A stretch of 43,034 nt of DNA from Nemertoderma westbladi (taxonomy: Eukaryota; Xenacoelomorpha; Nemertodermatida; Nemertodermatidae). A program made the translations under genes and the position numbers. Positions 40,551 through 43,034 of the stretch are shown in pieces (within the stretch, counting starts at the first letter, position 1; the number at the start of each line of letters is the position of its first letter). A model generated the notes under the pieces. That model was not told the origin of the DNA. It saw only the letters and a program-made list of their open reading frames with translations, and did not search any database. The stretch is from positions 1 to 43,034 of the forward strand of contig JAUCBJ010007280.1 of NCBI GenBank assembly GCA_032718475.1, in the 5' to 3' direction.

Positions 40551-41195
40551 AATCTGTATTGAGCTGTGATGGTTAGATTGCAATGGCGCGAGGTGAGTGG
40601 TAATTAAAAGGTCGGGTGAAGGGCAATGTAATAGTAAGCTGAGGGGGGAACCTGTTACCGTGTAGAAACAAGCCAATAAAAATAGCTTCCTGGTTGACAC
40701 GGTAGGGAGTGCCTTATTGCTAGAAAAGTTTGGTTAACCAATCAGGATGCAATATAGATAGATAGAAAAATCCAATCTTGTTTTATATACGAACAATATA
40801 TTATTTATGATGTAAATTAATTAGGACAGAATCCCCGAGAGGATACAATGATTTGTAATGGGGCCCTTTGGCAAAAAAACCGATTAGCATCCTGTTTGGT
40901 TTCCCATAATTAAATATATTATTTACCGGTGAATTATTAGTACATATTATTAACTGAAATAACTAAAAAGGAAGAAGAAGATAAACTATCATTTTTCATA
41001 GTACGTAAATTATGGGACGAGCCTTACGGGCGGGTTTTCGGTCAAACCCATATACCGTGTAACCACTGAGGGGATTCCAGGAACAAAATTACAAATCAAT
41101 TATCCAAAAAAGAAGATGACCAATAATTAACTAAGCTTAAGCCCTCCTTAATGAAAATAATGAAGAACAAATCGAGAGTAAATTAAAGTCGAAAT
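40551..41195. other. Leader or intergenic region upstream of the 613-codon frame
   Basis: AT-rich, no gene. If the downstream frame is a retrotransposon gag, its 5' LTR and primer-binding site should lie here, but I could not identify either. Confidence 0.4.
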
Positions 41196-43034
41196 ATGTC
41201 TTCTATTGGTGGAGGGAGTAACATAGCAGAAAAAATCCAGGCGGATAACTTATCTACAACTGATGGATGGATTAGGACGGGTAAGGTTCTCGCGCGGACA
41301 CCCCCTGGTGGTCCTAGTGGTATACCGTTGTCCGAGGGTGATGAGAACATTCAACCATACGAACCTGAATCTACCAACGAGTACAATGGACGAGTGGGAT
41401 GGGCAGAGCCTTCCGGAATTACCCAAACGGCCCAGGAAACGCAAAAGGACGCCGGCCAGGGGATACCCCCAATTGAGGAAGGACCCCCTCCATTCCAATA
41501 TGGCGGGCCCCCAAGGGATTTGTTTCCGGACCTACAAAGAATGAGAACCAGACAGGCGAAACCAAACCCGCAGATAATTCACGCCACAGACCCGGAATCC
41601 ATATTGAGGAGTGGCAGGAGGGCTGAACGAGAACTATTTGGAACTGAGACAAATCCCAGGTTGGAGCTTCCTGATCCTATAAAACTCGGTAAGATACTTG
41701 ACTCATTACATACATACTTAAATCATTTACGTGCGTATGGAGAGAATTCAAAGGCTGATGAACTCCAGCAAAGGGTTGATTCCCAGCTGAAGGGGAGCCA
41801 ACTAGAAATCTCTCCAAACGCTAATACAGTTAACCAGGAAGTAGTAGTGGCAACTGAGGAGGGGTCAGAGGTCCATCGGTCTAATGTCTCACATCCCGAA
41901 ATAAATCCCGAGGATTCAGTTTCCCAAGCAGGTGTGAGTCACCTTGTTGAGAGGAAAAGTCAAGTTGGATCGATGGGGGGTTCTCTCCGTTCCTCAGTTG
42001 TGGCTCGATTCCGTGAGAGAGTAGCAAGAGAAGACAGAGCGATGGCACTTAAAAATTTGTGGAAATGTGCAGAACGTGAGGCCAATTTAAAACGTGTGGA
42101 ACGAGCGGAACAACTTAAGGAACTTGAATTAAAATCTAAAATTGAGCGAGAACTAAAATTGATTGAGGCAGAGGATCAGTTAGCTAAATTGGAAGAACAA
42201 TCATCTGATGTGGCCTGGAATGAGCGTGATGTCAGTAGAACGAATAAAAATATTGAAAAATATGTGAAAGGTGTAATCCAGACATCAAAACCCCTTTCTG
42301 AAGGTGTAGTTCGCCCAAAGCAAAAACAAATAATACAGCCACGTCCCGCTATTGATTTGGCTTCAGAGAATATAGGATTTATACCACGCCCATTGAAATT
42401 GCCAAATAAGCAGGTTCAAAAAACCCCTAAAATTCTAGTAGAACCTAATAAAATAATATTACAAAGTAATCAACCAATGGGTATTAGTGGCCAAAGAACT
42501 GTAACTCAGCCATTGGTTAATGCGGTGGGTGAATCCAATACTATTAATCCTCCTAGGGTACCAGTTTACGATTTCTCTGAAATATACAGTAGACAAGATG
42601 ACTGTAATGTAAATGAAAGGAATGGTATATCGGTATCTCGTATGCCCATAACAATGAATACAGAATTAGAAAATAATGTAGAATATAGTAGACCTGCTGA
42701 TGGGTATGTTGTAACCCAATCTACTCCTGTTATGGCAAGAGTTAATACAGGTGATAATAATACTGTCAATAGGGTTACTACAGAGAAGAAATTAGATCCC
42801 CGGTTAAATCCTAATGTTAATCATTTTAACCCAGGAACAAAATATATAATGTCAACAAACAATATCAGTGAAATTAAAAGAACTGAGTTTTTAGGGATGC
42901 CAGAGACCAATCAAAATTCAGAGATTGGTCTCGGCCAATTGAGATACCCAATAATTGGTGGGTATAACAGGAAAACCTATGGACAAACTACCGGAATTAA
43001 TACCGGTGAATATTCAGGTGTTCCAGGGGATCCC
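41196..43034 (+). CDS. 613-codon open frame running off the right edge; gag-like, unidentified
   Basis: From ATG 41196 (MSSIGGGSNIAEKIQADNLS) the frame is open for exactly 613 codons to the window edge. The N-terminal 130 residues are Pro/Gly-rich (EEGPPPFQYGGPPRDLFPDL). Residues about 275-350 are a charged coiled coil (FRERVAREDRAMALKNLWKC, ERELKLIEAEDQLAKLEEQ). The rest is Asn/Pro/Val-rich and probably disordered. No Cys/His knuckle or protease appears yet. The coiled coil followed by a flexible segment recalls BEL/Pao gag proteins, but that is a compositional resemblance only; a viral phosphoprotein-like or host protein is possible. The lack of any stop in AT-rich DNA over 1.8 kb shows recent or ongoing constraint. 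Confidence 0.7.
   Translation, partial: MSSIGGGSNIAEKIQADNLSTTDGWIRTGKVLARTPPGGPSGIPLSEGDENIQPYEPESTNEYNGRVGWAEPSGITQTAQETQKDAGQGIPPIEEGPPPFQYGGPPRDLFPDLQRMRTRQAKPNPQIIHATDPESILRSGRRAERELFGTETNPRLELPDPIKLGKILDSLHTYLNHLRAYGENSKADELQQRVDSQLKGSQLEISPNANTVNQEVVVATEEGSEVHRSNVSHPEINPEDSVSQAGVSHLVERKSQVGSMGGSLRSSVVARFRERVAREDRAMALKNLWKCAEREANLKRVERAEQLKELELKSKIERELKLIEAEDQLAKLEEQSSDVAWNERDVSRTNKNIEKYVKGVIQTSKPLSEGVVRPKQKQIIQPRPAIDLASENIGFIPRPLKLPNKQVQKTPKILVEPNKIILQSNQPMGISGQRTVTQPLVNAVGESNTINPPRVPVYDFSEIYSRQDDCNVNERNGISVSRMPITMNTELENNVEYSRPADGYVVTQSTPVMARVNTGDNNTVNRVTTEKKLDPRLNPNVNHFNPGTKYIMSTNNISEIKRTEFLGMPETNQNSEIGLGQLRYPIIGGYNRKTYGQTTGINTGEYSGVPGDP

Overview
The window looks like repeat-rich, AT-rich nuclear DNA from an invertebrate animal, probably marine. 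The evidence is the mixture of metazoan transposon families (a Maverick/Polinton element, Ty3/Gypsy and BEL/Pao retrotransposons, 3'-(TAG)n-tailed non-LTR LINEs, a Tigger/pogo-like transposase, a Helitron-type helicase scrap), a fibrinogen-related (FREP-like) pseudogene, and a short two-exon gene end with phase-consistent splice sites. I cannot name the species. There is no bacterial operon structure, and no rRNA or tRNA gene was recognised.

Layout. 1-1.1 kb: a partial Ty3/Gypsy gag on the minus strand with its LTR edge. 1.36-1.66 kb: a BEL/Pao integrase scrap. 2.2-5.3 kb: two unrelated, broken LINE reverse transcriptases on the minus strand. 5.4-7.6 kb: little coding content, one possible exon and a small hairpin element. 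7.6-11.27 kb: two arrays of a 44-bp minisatellite with a decayed Gypsy pol between and after them. The second pol copy is cut off exactly where the Polinton starts.

11.27-23.84 kb is the centrepiece: a 12.6-kb Maverick/Polinton remnant arranged as a near-perfect giant palindrome. Each arm carries, from centre to end, the C-terminal third of the retroviral-like integrase with its chromodomain, a candidate capsid-associated protein, a 430-residue protein of unknown function, an acidic coiled-coil protein, and a repeat-rich terminal inverted repeat beginning 5'-AGTAGTATGC. The left arm keeps its reading frames. The right arm is broken by a LINE insertion with a 12-bp target duplication, two one-base homopolymer changes and a nonsense change. 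The 2.2 kb between the arms is not symmetric. It holds scrambled terminal-repeat modules, a diverged scrap of the 430-residue gene in the opposite sense, and a truncated TATA-binding-protein-like gene. Polymerase B, ATPase, protease, major capsid protein and the integrase catalytic core are absent, so the element cannot move by itself.

23.84-28.4 kb: a small membrane-protein frame, the 3' end of a host-type gene, and LINE scraps. 28.4-30.8 kb: a GC-rich, frameshifted, unidentified coding island that may be an old virus- or transposon-derived gene. 31.5-32.1 kb: a 49-bp minisatellite. 33.1-36.5 kb: two short hairpin elements whose terminal repeats include runs of about 20 G or C, plus a Tigger-like pseudogene and a Helitron scrap. 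36.6-37.1 kb: a FREP pseudogene. 39.7-43.0 kb: two divergently arranged frames, a complete basic 206-residue protein (minus) and a 613-codon frame running off the right edge (plus), the latter gag-like in composition.

Almost everything coding here is selfish DNA or decayed. The most plausible non-transposon genes are the two-exon 3' end (24675-25365) and, less surely, the 206-residue gene (39663-40283).
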